A stretch of DNA of 45,106 bases from an uncultured Spartobacteria bacterium (GTDB lineage Bacteria > Verrucomicrobiota > Verrucomicrobiia > Chthoniobacterales > Chthoniobacteraceae). The DNA is taken from contig CAIWVL010000328.1 in NCBI GenBank assembly GCA_903916085.1, positions 1 to 45,106 of the forward strand. Reading direction: 5' to 3'. The notes beneath the pieces are model-generated. The model made no database searches and was not told the DNA's origin. It worked only from the letters and a program-made list of their open reading frames with translations. The stretch's first letter is position 1; each line of letters starts with the position of its first letter. Made by a program: the position numbers and the translations under genes. Below are positions 34,424 to 42,937 of this stretch, piece after piece.

Positions 34424-35103
34424 TGGCGACCCCTGCACCCCAATTGTTTCTTGTCGCAACGCCCATCGGCAACTTGGGGGACATTTCCAGCCGCGCTCTG
34501 GAAGTTTTGCGCACCGTGGACATTGTTGCGGCTGAGGACACCCGTCACTCGGGGAATCTTTTGCGCCATTTTGAAATCAAGGCCCGTCTTGTTTCTTGCC
34601 ATGCGCATAACGAGGCCCGGCGCACTGCAGAACTAACGCTCGAACTCAAAGCGGGCCGGACGGTTGCGCTCATCAGCGACGCTGGCCTTCCGGCTATATC
34701 TGACCCGGGCCATCGGCTGCTCCGAGCGTGTATTACAGAGGGTATTCCTTACACGGTCATCCCAGGTGCCAGTGCTGTTCTCACGGCCCTTGTGGGCTCA
34801 GGCTTCGACGCCACGCGCTTTTTCTTCGGCGGTTTTCTTCCAGTCAAAAGCGGAGGTCGTGAACGTGAAATCACCGCCGCAGGGGAACGTGAGGAGACGA
34901 CGATTGTTTTTGAATCACCGCACCGCTTACTTAAAACTCTGGAAGCGTGCTCGCGCCTCCTCCCCGAAAGACTGATTTGCGTAGCACGCGAATTAACTAA
35001 GCAGTTTGAAGAATACCGCCGCGGCCTTCCTGCGGAGTTGCTGGCACACTACACGGCACATCCGCCCAAGGGCGAAATTGCACTCGTGATTTCGGGGGCG
35101 TAA
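34423..35103 (+). CDS. rsmI: 16S rRNA 2'-O-ribose methyltransferase RsmI
   Basis: SAM-dependent methyltransferase that modifies C1402 of 16S rRNA. The 226-residue product begins with the hallmark LFLVATPIGNLGDISSRALE, then VAAEDTRHSGNLLRHF, SDAGLPAISDPGHRLL, PGASAVLTALVGSGF and the late PKGEIALVISG. It is slightly short at the C-terminus (E. coli has about 286), consistent with homologues lacking the last domain. The start codon shares a base with the previous stop. Confidence 0.94.
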   Translation: MATPAPQLFLVATPIGNLGDISSRALEVLRTVDIVAAEDTRHSGNLLRHFEIKARLVSCHAHNEARRTAELTLELKAGRTVALISDAGLPAISDPGHRLLRACITEGIPYTVIPGASAVLTALVGSGFDATRFFFGGFLPVKSGGREREITAAGEREETTIVFESPHRLLKTLEACSRLLPERLICVARELTKQFEEYRRGLPAELLAHYTAHPPKGEIALVISGA

Positions 35104-35171
35104 TCCACGCCAGTGCATTGATGGCTCCGTGAGCAACGGTTCGCCTTCAAGAACACAGCTCGGAGAAGACC

Positions 35172-35372
35172 TTACCCGCCCGCCACAATCCGAATAATTT
35201 CCAGTCGATCGCCCTCGTTCAGCTCGCACTCAGACCATTCGGTGCGTCTGAGAGCGACGCCGTTATGTTCAACGAGCGTAGCAGGCAAGGGCAGTCCCAG
35301 TTCGGCCACTAGCTCAGCCACCGTTCGAGCCAGCAGACCCTCACGCGTTTCACCGTTAATCAAAAGCTTCAT
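35172..35372 (-). CDS. thiS: Sulfur carrier protein ThiS
   Basis: Ubiquitin-like sulfur carrier for thiazole synthesis. The 66-residue product from the ATG at 35372 starts MKLLINGETRE, has VAELVAEL and VEHNGVALRR, EGDRLEIIRIVAGG, and ends in the diglycine that is adenylated and thiocarboxylated. It overlaps the end of thiH by 4 bases (ATGA). thiG, the partner enzyme, is not next to it. Confidence 0.94.
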   Translation of the reverse strand: MKLLINGETREGLLARTVAELVAELGLPLPATLVEHNGVALRRTEWSECELNEGDRLEIIRIVAGG

Positions 35373-36538
35373 ACAAGAGCAGGTTCTCCCAAAATACCAG
35401 GATCCCAATCCTTCCAAACAGCATCCAGCCCCCGCGCGTGCAAGGCGGCTGCCACTTCAGCGGGAGAACGTTCGTCGGCGATGGCAAACTGCTCGGTTGC
35501 GCCTTGGGCGGCTGCGGCTGGTTCCAAGGCTACTTGGCGCCCACGCACAGTGTGGTGCAGGGCGTCCTTCCCCTGCCCCGTGTAACCGCCTGGCTCGGTG
35601 TGACTACCAGCGCTCATCATTGTCACCCCCAAAGGTGCCAAAGCGTTGCGCAAATGGGCAGGTTCGCGAGTGCTCATCACAATACCGACCTGCGGAAAGC
35701 AAATCCGAAAGGCGCACTGTAACTGGGTAAAATCGCGATCGCCCACAGGGTGGGTGGGCGCAAACTCACCGGCACAAGGGCGCAATCTCGGCAGGCTGAG
35801 GGTAAACTGTCCACGCCAGCAACGCTTTAGCAAGTGCTCAAGGTGCCGCGCAAGCGCCAGCGCTTCCTCCCGCCAAGGGCACAACCCAAAAAGCGCTCCA
35901 ATACCAATCCGCCGGAAGCCAGCGTCGTACCCACGTTCCGGACAAGCGAGCCGCCAGGCGTAATCCCGTTTGGGACCGGCAACGTGTAATTGCGCGTAAT
36001 GCTCAGGATCGTAAGTTTCCTGATAGACAACCAGAGCCTCAGCTCCCGCACGCACCATCAGCCGGTAGTCTTCAGTGTCAAGCGGGGCCACTTCAAGAGC
36101 TACCGAGGGCACTTCTGCGGCCACAGCGGCCACGCATTTTTCGAGGTACCCGTTGGACACAAACTTTGGGTGCTCGCCGGCCACGAGAAGGAGGCTCCGA
36201 AAGCCCTGCGCCTTTAAGTGCCGCGCTTCAGCTACGACCTGAGCCACCTCCAAGGTCACGCGAACGATGGCATTTTCACGCGAGAAACCGCAGTAAGTGC
36301 AGGAGTTTATGCACTCATTCGAGAGGTAAATCGGAGCGAACATCCGCACCGCATTTCCAAAGTGACGCCTGGTGAGAAGAGAAGCGTCGCGAGCCATGCG
36401 CTCCAGAGCGGCGTCGTCGAGGGGCTCTAGGAGAGAGGCAAAGCGCCTGAGCAGGGGAGAGGGCGGGGAGCTGGGATTCCAGAAGGTCATGTGAGGAGCA
36501 ACGGCCAGAGACTGCCTGAGGAACGATAGGATGTCCAC
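35369..36538 (-). CDS. thiH: 2-iminoacetate synthase ThiH (radical SAM)
   Basis: Radical-SAM tyrosine lyase giving dehydroglycine for the thiazole of thiamine. The 389-residue product has the cluster motif CINSCTYC (Cys76, Cys80, Cys83), the upstream YLSNE, LLLVAGEHPKFVS, VYQETYDPEHYAQLHVAGPK and MSAGSHTEPGGY. The start is GTG at 36538. An ATG at 36490 would give 373 residues, close to E. coli ThiH, so the true start is uncertain. It forms a two-gene unit with thiS. I looked for a TPP riboswitch upstream and found none. Confidence 0.93.
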   Translation of the reverse strand: MDILSFLRQSLAVAPHMTFWNPSSPPSPLLRRFASLLEPLDDAALERMARDASLLTRRHFGNAVRMFAPIYLSNECINSCTYCGFSRENAIVRVTLEVAQVVAEARHLKAQGFRSLLLVAGEHPKFVSNGYLEKCVAAVAAEVPSVALEVAPLDTEDYRLMVRAGAEALVVYQETYDPEHYAQLHVAGPKRDYAWRLACPERGYDAGFRRIGIGALFGLCPWREEALALARHLEHLLKRCWRGQFTLSLPRLRPCAGEFAPTHPVGDRDFTQLQCAFRICFPQVGIVMSTREPAHLRNALAPLGVTMMSAGSHTEPGGYTGQGKDALHHTVRGRQVALEPAAAAQGATEQFAIADERSPAEVAAALHARGLDAVWKDWDPGILGEPALV

Positions 36539-36550
36539 TGACAGGCCGCA

Positions 36551-36599
36551 CTCGGGAGGGTCAAAGAAAGTATGTGACGCACAGTGCTCCCGAGAGTTT
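36551..36599 (+). promoter_or_regulatory. Nested hairpin with U-run between thiH and YbjN-like gene
   Basis: CTCGGGAG (36551-36558) pairs perfectly with CTCCCGAG (36587-36594), and inside the loop TGTG-ACG-CACA forms a second small stem. On the plus strand it is followed by AGTTTTT, as in an intrinsic terminator or attenuator. It sits in the 99-base divergent spacer, 44 bases before the YbjN-like start. Confidence 0.45.
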
Positions 36600-36637
36600 T
36601 TGTGCTAACATAGAATTGAGGAAGGACTAACGACCAC

Positions 36638-37075
36638 ATGAACGAGGAACAAATACAGGCCCTGTACATGGAAACCCTTGCGGAAGAGGGCTATCGACCA
36701 AAAATGGATGAAGATGGCGACATTGTCTTTAAGTCGGAAGGGAAGACATTGTACATCCGGATGTACCCAGACGACACGGAGTACCTACAATTGGTCCTGC
36801 CCAACTTTTGGAAAATTGAGTCCGAGGAGGAGCGAGAGTTGGCGAACATTGCGGCCAATTACGCGACGCGGGTGACGAAAGTTGCGAAAGTTTTCACGAC
36901 CAAGGCAAACACGTGCGCAAGCATTGAAATGTTTTTGCCGGTCCCCGAACAGTTCGCGAAGGTGATCAACCGTTGTGTGTGCGCACTGCGCAATGGGGCA
37001 GAGCATTTTGCCGAGAAAATGCAGGAAATGGAGCAGGAAGACGAACCCTCGGAATTTGGCGAATCAGAAGATTAA
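36638..37075 (+). CDS. YbjN-like / type III chaperone-fold protein
   Basis: A small acidic cytoplasmic protein (145 residues). The N-terminus EEQIQALYMETLAEEGYRPKMDEDGDIVFKSEGKTLYIRMYPDDTEYLQLVLP resembles the YbjN/T3SS-chaperone-like fold (helix, then a beta-sheet of paired strands), followed by helix NIAANYATRVTKVAKVF and a C-terminal acidic tail. No catalytic motif is seen. Function is unknown; the family binds partners or acts in regulation. Divergent from thiH; a TGC-TAACAT extended -10-like sequence lies about 30 bases upstream. Confidence 0.65.
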   Translation: MNEEQIQALYMETLAEEGYRPKMDEDGDIVFKSEGKTLYIRMYPDDTEYLQLVLPNFWKIESEEERELANIAANYATRVTKVAKVFTTKANTCASIEMFLPVPEQFAKVINRCVCALRNGAEHFAEKMQEMEQEDEPSEFGESED

Positions 37076-37192
37076 TCAGAGAACCCAGCAAAAGAGGACT
37101 CGAATGCACACTGGGTAAACTGGGTGAGACGCGTCTTTTTGCTTTTCGCTCCATTGCGTCAGTCTTATGAAGAGCCAGTTGACAGCTTCTCT

Positions 37193-38722
37193 ATGAAACC
37201 TCCTCGCATCCAACCCAGTTCCCGACTCAACGGCGTTAAGTATGAAATTCGGGGTCCCCTCGCCCGGAGGGCCAGCGAACTTGAAAAAGCTGGGTACGAA
37301 ATCATTAAGCTGAACATCGGGAACCCCGGTGCGTTCGGGTTCCGCGCCCCTGAAACGATGCGTCTTGCGATGATCGAGAATCTGCGTGAAGCGGATGCCT
37401 ACTGCTATCAAAAGGGCATCTTTCCGGCACGGGAGGCAGTCGTCATGCAACAACAGCTTCGCGGCGTCTCTGACGTCACGGCTGATGATGTCTTCATGGG
37501 CAACGGCGTCTCTGAGCTCATCCTATTTTGCCTCTCTGCTCTCTTGGAAGCTGGCGACGAAGTCCTCATTCCCAGCCCCGACTACCCTCTTTGGACAGCG
37601 GCCACCATTTTGCACTCTGGTAAAGCTGTACACTATCCCTGTCGGCCCGAAAACGGCTTCGTGCCTGATCCAGCGGAAATCCGTAGCCGGATCACAAGTC
37701 GCACGCGGGCGATTGTGGTGATCAATCCCAACAATCCAACCGGGGCTGTTTACCCGCTCGAAACTCTCAAGGAAATCGCGCGGATCGCCGAAGAGCACCG
37801 TTTGGTGGTATTCTCGGATGAAATCTACGATCAGGTGACTTTTGACGCTGCCGAACACGTTCCGTTGGCGACGTTGATCAAAAAAACACTCTGCGCAACC
37901 TTTGGCGGCCTCTCCAAGGTTTACCGTGCGTGCGGGTTCCGTGTGGGATGGGTGAGTTTCTCTGGAGAAAAAGGCGGCGCGCGAGATTATCTTCAGGCGC
38001 TTGAATTGCTGGCAAGTCTCCGACTGTGCTCGAACGTCCCTGGCCAGTGGGCAGTGCAAACCGCGCTTGGCGGCAAGCAGTCCATCACCGAACTGACCCG
38101 CCCAGGAGGTCGTTTGTGGAAAACTCGTCAGGCCATTTTAGATGCCGTTGCGACTTCGCCTTTTCTGAAAGTCGTGGCACCGCAGGGCGCCATGTACGCG
38201 TTCATCGGTGTTAAGACGGAGTTGCTACCGAATTTCGACGATCAAAAATTTGCGCTCGAACTGCTCGAACGCAAACACGTCCTCGTGGCTCCTGGCACCA
38301 GTTTCAATGTCGAGTACAAGGACCATTTCCGTGTCACCTTGCTGCCCGATTGGGAAACCATGCGAGATGTGTTCAACCGCATCAACGATCTGCTCCAAGA
38401 ACACTACAACGAAACTCCCGACACCGTCGAAATCCACGAGGAGCACGGGCATGCAGAACACGCAGCGCACAGCGAGGTGCACGCAGCGCACAGCGAGGTG
38501 CACGCAGATCACGCAGTCCACGCTACAGCCACGGAACTCGCCTTCAGCCTGCCTGACGTACACGAACTTCACGCACACGAGGACGATGCGCTCGCACACA
38601 AGGACGAGGATCTAGAACACAGCGCTCACGAGGCCGCCGCCGAACACCACGACGACCTCAACGGTAAGCACTCAGAAGACGAGATCCCAGCCGGTCTCGA
38701 TCCCATGCACGAGGCTCCTTAA
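37193..38722 (+). CDS. PLP aminotransferase class I (AlaA type) with histidine-rich acidic tail
   Basis: Aminotransferase of fold type I, closest in look to alanine transaminase AlaA. From the ATG at 37193 there are 509 residues. Motifs: YCYQKGIFPAREAVV, FMGNGVSELI, INPNNPTGAVYP, FSDEIYDQ and the PLP lysine in GGLSKVYRACGFRVGW (Lys242). The catalytic part ends about residue 405, the normal AlaA length. Residues 415-509 are an extra tail with about 20 His and many Asp/Glu, including two copies of HAAHSEV. The tail frame is intact. A terminator follows. The tail looks metal-binding, which is inference; substrate is probably alanine/pyruvate, not proven. Confidence 0.85.
   Translation: MKPPRIQPSSRLNGVKYEIRGPLARRASELEKAGYEIIKLNIGNPGAFGFRAPETMRLAMIENLREADAYCYQKGIFPAREAVVMQQQLRGVSDVTADDVFMGNGVSELILFCLSALLEAGDEVLIPSPDYPLWTAATILHSGKAVHYPCRPENGFVPDPAEIRSRITSRTRAIVVINPNNPTGAVYPLETLKEIARIAEEHRLVVFSDEIYDQVTFDAAEHVPLATLIKKTLCATFGGLSKVYRACGFRVGWVSFSGEKGGARDYLQALELLASLRLCSNVPGQWAVQTALGGKQSITELTRPGGRLWKTRQAILDAVATSPFLKVVAPQGAMYAFIGVKTELLPNFDDQKFALELLERKHVLVAPGTSFNVEYKDHFRVTLLPDWETMRDVFNRINDLLQEHYNETPDTVEIHEEHGHAEHAAHSEVHAAHSEVHADHAVHATATELAFSLPDVHELHAHEDDALAHKDEDLEHSAHEAAAEHHDDLNGKHSEDEIPAGLDPMHEAP
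38459..38500 (+). repeat. 21-base tandem repeat in the aminotransferase tail
   Basis: Two identical 21-base units (38459-38479 and 38480-38500), followed by a degenerate third, encode HAAHSEV, HAAHSEV, then HADHAVH. The unit length keeps the frame, so the His-rich tail has grown by in-frame duplication. Confidence 0.85.
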
Positions 38723-38786
38723 AAGCGACTCAGCCACGCCCCAAAGACAGGGCCACTGCAAGTCGCCGGTCTCTTGGGAAATCTGA

Positions 38787-38828
38787 AGAAAGCGGGCGAG
38801 CCCAAAAAGTTCGCTCGCTTTCTTTTTT
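38787..38828 (+). terminator. Intrinsic terminator after the aminotransferase gene
   Basis: GAAAGCGGGCGAGC pairs with GTTCGCTCGCTTTC across a short A-rich loop, and a T-run (CTTTCTTTTTTC) follows. A standard Rho-independent terminator about 65 bases after the stop codon. Confidence 0.85.
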
Positions 38829-38894
38829 CAAAGTCCTCTTGTCCCTCAGGATTTCTCGCCCCCGCCCTTCCCCCCTGTGTTACCTTGACGAAAC

Positions 38895-39404
38895 ATGACA
38901 CCTGACTGGCTCACTCAACCCTTCGCCCTCGGCGTTTACGCTGGGCTTATCCCCGCGGTTGTGTTCCGTATCCAACTCACGCTCGCGCGGCGAGATCTGC
39001 ACAAAGCGGAACGCTCCCAGTTAGCCCAGGTCAAAACTCTAACGGAAGCCTTTCAAAAACTGCAGGATGAACTCAAGGGATCTTCCACTGAGAAAGAGAA
39101 TCTGCGGGTTAAAGTCCAAGGCCTGCTCCAAACCCCAGAACGCCAGAAACTTCGCCTTTTAGAGGTGCTTAACAGGGCGGAACAGCGACTCACCGTCACG
39201 GCACCAGGATTTGCGCCCGCATGGCAGACTGCGAAAAATGAAGCGCAGCTCGAGTTGGAGGAGGAGGAACGCGGTCGAAGTGCTCCGAAACAGGTGCTCC
39301 ATCAGTTGATGAGCACGGGCACTGCATTTTTAGACAGACTTAAAAACGGAAATCCCCAACGCGAGGCGCAAGCGCAACCCGTTGAGGAGAATAAGACCGT
39401 TTAG
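38895..39404 (+). CDS. Membrane-anchored coiled-coil protein, unknown
   Basis: A 169-residue protein with one N-terminal membrane segment (FALGVYAGLIPAVVFRIQL) followed by charged heptad-rich helix from about residue 33 to 80 (LHKAERSQLAQVKTLTEAFQ and onward), and a second helical part rich in Glu. I do not recognise a family. It is a single gene between the terminator at 38787 and the convergent tkt. Confidence 0.6.
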   Translation: MTPDWLTQPFALGVYAGLIPAVVFRIQLTLARRDLHKAERSQLAQVKTLTEAFQKLQDELKGSSTEKENLRVKVQGLLQTPERQKLRLLEVLNRAEQRLTVTAPGFAPAWQTAKNEAQLELEEEERGRSAPKQVLHQLMSTGTAFLDRLKNGNPQREAQAQPVEENKTV

Positions 39405-39690
39405 GCGCGAGCAATGAGTAACGGGCCCACAAGGTGGAGGCTGGCAACACGCCTAAGGTGAGGCCCAGATCGAGCAAACCGCGCTCCGGCAAGAGCGGGA
39501 GAAGCCCCGCCAAGCCATCGTTCCTCCCGAGTAGCTTCGGCGCGCAGACTTTCGTTTCGGCGACACCGGTGGCCGCATTCACGGTACCCCTATCACACCG
39601 CGGCGCATCTCTTCTGAGCCACTGGTTCGTTTCTAGGGAGTGCCGGGCATCCGTTTCATCAGGATGCCCAGCTCTAAACCCGCTAAGCGC
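39405..39690. other. 286-base convergent spacer
   Basis: Between the coiled-coil gene and tkt. Open frames here (e.g. 39434-39757 plus, 39340-39582 minus) are Ser/Arg/Pro-rich with no family look and overlap real genes, so I annotate no protein. Besides the tkt-side hairpin I see an imperfect CCGCGCTC/GAGCGGG pairing near 39480-39500. Confidence 0.5.
39645..39669 (-). terminator. Perfect hairpin after tkt
   Basis: GGGCATCC (39645-39652) and GGATGCCC (39662-39669) form an 8-base perfect stem with a 9-base loop, 22 bases after the tkt stop codon on the minus strand. There is no T-run, so termination by this hairpin alone is uncertain. Confidence 0.5.
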
Positions 39691-41688
39691 TTACTTGAGG
39701 GAGCGAGCAGCGTCGACAACCGCCTGTGCGGTGATGCCGAGTTTCTCCATTACATAATTGCCTGGAGCGCTGAAACCAAACCGTTCCAGTCCGATCACAA
39801 TGCCATCCAAACCGACATAACGGAACCAAGCGTCTTTCACCCCGGCTTCGATGGCTACACGGCGGCGTACGGAACTTGGAAGCACCGCTTCCTTGTACTC
39901 AGCGGACTGGCCATTGAAGATTTCCATACATGGCATCGAGACAACGCGCACGCCCTCACCAAGGGTCTTAGCGGCTGCCATGGCATGTTGCAATTCACTC
40001 CCGCTGGCCAGCAGGATGGTGTGCAAGGTGCCCGTTTCTTTGTGAGCGATGTAACCGCCATGCAGAACCCCTTCCCGGCGGGTTTGTACTGGGACGTCGT
40101 TCAAAAGCGGAATCGCCTGGCGAGAGAGCGCCAGCAACGTCGGGCCATCTGTACGAGAGAAAGCGGAAGCGAAAGCGCCAGCCGTTTCTTCAGGATCGCC
40201 GGGGCGGATGACGTGCAAATTCGGAATCACGCGCAAGCCGCTCACCGTTTCCACGGGCTGATGGGTTGGGCCGTCCTCCCCCACACCCACGGAGTCGTGA
40301 GTGAAGATGTAAACCACAGGAAGCTTTGCGAGCGCCGCGATGCGAATCGAGGGCCGTGCGTAGTCGGCGAACACCAGGAAAGTGGCACCGCTGGCGTGGA
40401 AGATGCCATCGTAGGCGATGCCGTTCATGATGGCAGCCATGCCATGTTCGCGGATGCCATAACGGATGTTACGTCCTGCGTAATCAGCTGGGGTCACGTC
40501 CTTGGCGCCATTGATGTAGTTTAGCGTGGAGCCGTAGAGATCGGCGCTTCCGGAAACGGCCAGAGGCAATACGCCAGCGATGGGCTGGAGCACATCGGAA
40601 CCGGCTTTACGCGTGGCGATTTTGGAATCGGCAGCGAAGGCGGGGATGGCCGCGAGGAGTTCTTGGGCCGAGTGCACACGCTTGGCAACGCCATCATGCA
40701 ATACCTTGGCGAGCTCTGGGTTAGCAGCTTCCCAAGCCTCGAACGTGCGCTTCCACGCGGCGTGTTTAAGGGCCAACTCAGCGCGGTGCCCGGCGAAGAA
40801 TGCGTGCGTTTCAGGAGACACGTAGAAGTGCTCTTTTTCGGGCAAGCCGAGGGCCTTGCGAGCGGCGTCGATGAACTTGGCACCGCCTTCACCATGGGCC
40901 TTTGCTGTACCGGCGACTTCAGGGATCCCCTTGCCAATGAGAGTCTTGGCTACAATAAGATGCGGCTTGCCCTTCGTGGCGCGTGCGTGTCCAACGGCCC
41001 TTGCGAGGGCGTCAAAGTCGTGCCCATCCACGGTCTGCACGTGCCATCCGTAAGCCTCGTAGCGCTTGGCCGTGTCTTCGCTCTGAGAAGCATCCGCCAT
41101 CGCGTCCAGGGTGACATCGTTGGAATCATAGATGAGGATCAGATTATCCAGGTGATTGTGCCCGGCATAAGCAGAGGCCTCGGCCGAAACGCCTTCCTGC
41201 AAGCACCCATCCCCAGCGAGACAGAATACGTGGTTGTGGAAAATCGTGTGGTCCGCCGTGTTGAAGCGAGCGGCCGCCATTTTCTGGGAGAGAGCGATGC
41301 CTACAGCGTTTGCCACGCCCTGACCGAGGGGACCAGTCGTACACTCAACGCCTTGTGTTTCAAAGTTTTCAGGATGTCCTGGAGTGTGGGATCCGGCGAC
41401 GCGGAAAGCCTTTACCTGGTCAATCCCGACCTGCGCGTATCCCGCGAGGTGCAGCCAAGCGTACAGGAACATGGACCCGTGCCCGGCGGAGAGAACAAAA
41501 CGGTCGCGGTTCAGCCAGCGGGGTTCGGTGGGGTCGTAGCTGAGCAGATTCCCGAAGAGAACGGCACCGATTTCAGCACAGCCCAAAGGCAGGCCTAGGT
41601 GACCAGAGGAACAGGCGTGGACGGCATCCATGGCGAGGCCACGGGCTTCGGTGGCGGCGCGTTGCAGGGCTTCAGTCGGAAGATTCAT
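39691..41688 (-). CDS. tkt: Transketolase
   Basis: Thiamine-diphosphate enzyme of the pentose phosphate pathway, moving two-carbon ketol units. The 665-residue product has [40 protein letters not shown], the ThDP-binding [19 protein letters not shown] (with GDG and later N), and the pyrimidine-domain block [18 protein letters not shown] and [17 protein letters not shown]. Full length. It is transcribed alone, with a TTGACA -35 upstream. Thiamine genes thiS/thiH are a few kilobases away, but nothing shows a functional link. Confidence 0.97.
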   Translation of the reverse strand: MNLPTEALQRAATEARGLAMDAVHACSSGHLGLPLGCAEIGAVLFGNLLSYDPTEPRWLNRDRFVLSAGHGSMFLYAWLHLAGYAQVGIDQVKAFRVAGSHTPGHPENFETQGVECTTGPLGQGVANAVGIALSQKMAAARFNTADHTIFHNHVFCLAGDGCLQEGVSAEASAYAGHNHLDNLILIYDSNDVTLDAMADASQSEDTAKRYEAYGWHVQTVDGHDFDALARAVGHARATKGKPHLIVAKTLIGKGIPEVAGTAKAHGEGGAKFIDAARKALGLPEKEHFYVSPETHAFFAGHRAELALKHAAWKRTFEAWEAANPELAKVLHDGVAKRVHSAQELLAAIPAFAADSKIATRKAGSDVLQPIAGVLPLAVSGSADLYGSTLNYINGAKDVTPADYAGRNIRYGIREHGMAAIMNGIAYDGIFHASGATFLVFADYARPSIRIAALAKLPVVYIFTHDSVGVGEDGPTHQPVETVSGLRVIPNLHVIRPGDPEETAGAFASAFSRTDGPTLLALSRQAIPLLNDVPVQTRREGVLHGGYIAHKETGTLHTILLASGSELQHAMAAAKTLGEGVRVVSMPCMEIFNGQSAEYKEAVLPSSVRRRVAIEAGVKDAWFRYVGLDGIVIGLERFGFSAPGNYVMEKLGITAQAVVDAARSLK

Positions 41689-41706
41689 AGCGTATAAAAG
41701 CTGTGG

Positions 41707-41734
41707 AGGTTAGAAACAGGGCCACAGGTGTCAA
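41707..41734 (-). promoter_or_regulatory. Possible tkt promoter
   Basis: TTGACA (complement 41729-41734), 16 bases, TAACCT (complement 41707-41712), ending 18 bases before the tkt ATG. The -35 is consensus; the -10 keeps only TA...T. Same layout as the candidate upstream of tRNA-Thr-tuf. Confidence 0.4.
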
Positions 41735-41803
41735 GGCATCCCCCTGAATGTGACGAAGCCTTTACCTAATGCGCCGCCAAGTTTAAGCTGAATTCCAAAC
41801 CGC

Positions 41804-42346
41804 GTGCACCGCACTCCTGCCATTCTCCTACGCAAAACCCGGCTTACGGAGACCAGTCTGATCATCACCTGGCTCACTCCCGGCCAAGGCCGAATCAAAA
41901 CTGTCGCCAAGGGAGCACTGCGTCCCAAAAGTCGGCTCGTGGGCGTGCTAGACCACTTTCATCTCTGCGAGATCCAGTTTCAGACCGCCCGCTCCGGCGA
42001 TTTGCACGGCCTGCGCGAGGCGCTGCTTCTGAATGCATTCCCCGGCATCCGCACCGACTATCCACGGATTTCTCTCGGAGCTTACGCGGTGGAACTGATC
42101 GAACGCTGCACCGAAGCAGAGTTCCCAGTGCCGGAAATCTTTGGTCTCTTGGAACGCGCTCTGCGTTTTCTGGACGCGAATCCCGCGTCGCCGAAAGCGC
42201 TGCGGCATTTTGAAGCAGAGTTGGTGCGATTTTTAGGTGTGGCGGAACCGGAAGTGGCGGCTGAAATCGCCTTAGAAAGCCTCCTCCACCGGCTTCCCAG
42301 TAGCAGAGCGGAGCTCCTTTGTAGAATGGCGCCCCGAGAAATCTAA
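41804..42346 (+). CDS. recO: DNA repair protein RecO, short form
   Basis: Recombination mediator that, with RecR, loads RecA. The 180-residue product (GTG start) has the N-terminal OB-fold pattern typical of RecO: TPAILLRKTRLTETSLIITWLTPGQGRIKTVAKGALRPKS, followed by a helical domain (AYAVELIERCTEAEFPVPEIFGLLERAL...). RecO is usually 220-250 residues, and here the C-terminal part with the zinc cysteines is missing. The frame ends normally before the next gene. Divergent from tkt. Confidence 0.85.
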   Translation: MHRTPAILLRKTRLTETSLIITWLTPGQGRIKTVAKGALRPKSRLVGVLDHFHLCEIQFQTARSGDLHGLREALLLNAFPGIRTDYPRISLGAYAVELIERCTEAEFPVPEIFGLLERALRFLDANPASPKALRHFEAELVRFLGVAEPEVAAEIALESLLHRLPSSRAELLCRMAPREI

Positions 42347-42351
42347 CGTTT

Positions 42352-42924
42352 ATGTTCAAGGACCTTCCATTACCCAAAACACCACCGGCATCCGCCGAGG
42401 AAGCCGTCGCCACTGCAAGGAATCTCCTGCAGGCCATCGGCTTGAACGACACCACAGTGACGTTAAAAACTCAGGCAACGGTGCCCGGCGGCCTCACAGG
42501 CGCGAGTTTGAGCGCGGAAGTGCCAGTAGCCTCGATGGAAGCACTCGCCCATAAAACGGCCCTCGAAGCAGCCGCAGAACATGGCGTGAACATCACCAAG
42601 ACGGCTCTCACGGTGGAACAGGCTGGAGAAAGCCGCCTGCATCTGCGCGTGCGAGTGGAGGCGCGCATTTTCGGGGGTACCATCCCGATTGAGGTGGAAG
42701 GCTATTTGGAAGCCCAAAACGGCTCTCACCTGCGCTTCAGCGCCCTGCACTTGGAGGGAGGAGGCGGAATGATGGCTGGCGTTGCGGCAGCCATGATTCG
42801 CCCCAAACTCGCTCAACTGGAAGCCACCCCGATGCCCCTGATCGAGCTCACGGGCGTCCCTCTGGAGATCACCCGCCTGAGCTCCACTCAAGGCGTCATG
42901 ATTGTTGATGCCACCTTCCAATAA
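42352..42924 (+). CDS. Uncharacterised beta-rich protein, DUF2993-like at best
   Basis: A 190-residue protein, no signal peptide, with alternating strand segments (ASLSAEVPVASMEAL, SRLHLRVRVEARIFGGTIPIEVEGYLEAQ, HLRFSALHLEGGGG, ITRLSSTQGVMIVDATF). The pattern of Leu/Val-rich strands around a glycine-rich turn recalls lipid-binding beta proteins of the DUF2993/LmeA kind, but I cannot confirm it. It lies 5 bases after recO and converges with the thioredoxin-fold gene. Confidence 0.5.
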   Translation: MFKDLPLPKTPPASAEEAVATARNLLQAIGLNDTTVTLKTQATVPGGLTGASLSAEVPVASMEALAHKTALEAAAEHGVNITKTALTVEQAGESRLHLRVRVEARIFGGTIPIEVEGYLEAQNGSHLRFSALHLEGGGGMMAGVAAAMIRPKLAQLEATPMPLIELTGVPLEITRLSSTQGVMIVDATFQ

Positions 42925-42937
42925 TCAAAAGGGCTCG

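Noticed and set aside
36539-36637. TPP riboswitch upstream of thiH
   Set aside because: Neither the CTGAGA nor the ACCTGATCTGG type conserved segments are present on the minus strand.
39434-39757. Plus-strand open frame in the tkt convergent spacer
   Set aside because: It runs into tkt antisense, is Ser/Pro-rich, has no recognisable domain and no ribosome-binding site.
40663-41598. Long plus-strand open frame (about 311 codons) opposite tkt
   Set aside because: It is the mirror of a high-GC, strongly biased gene; its translation has no family motifs, and tkt on the minus strand is unmistakable.
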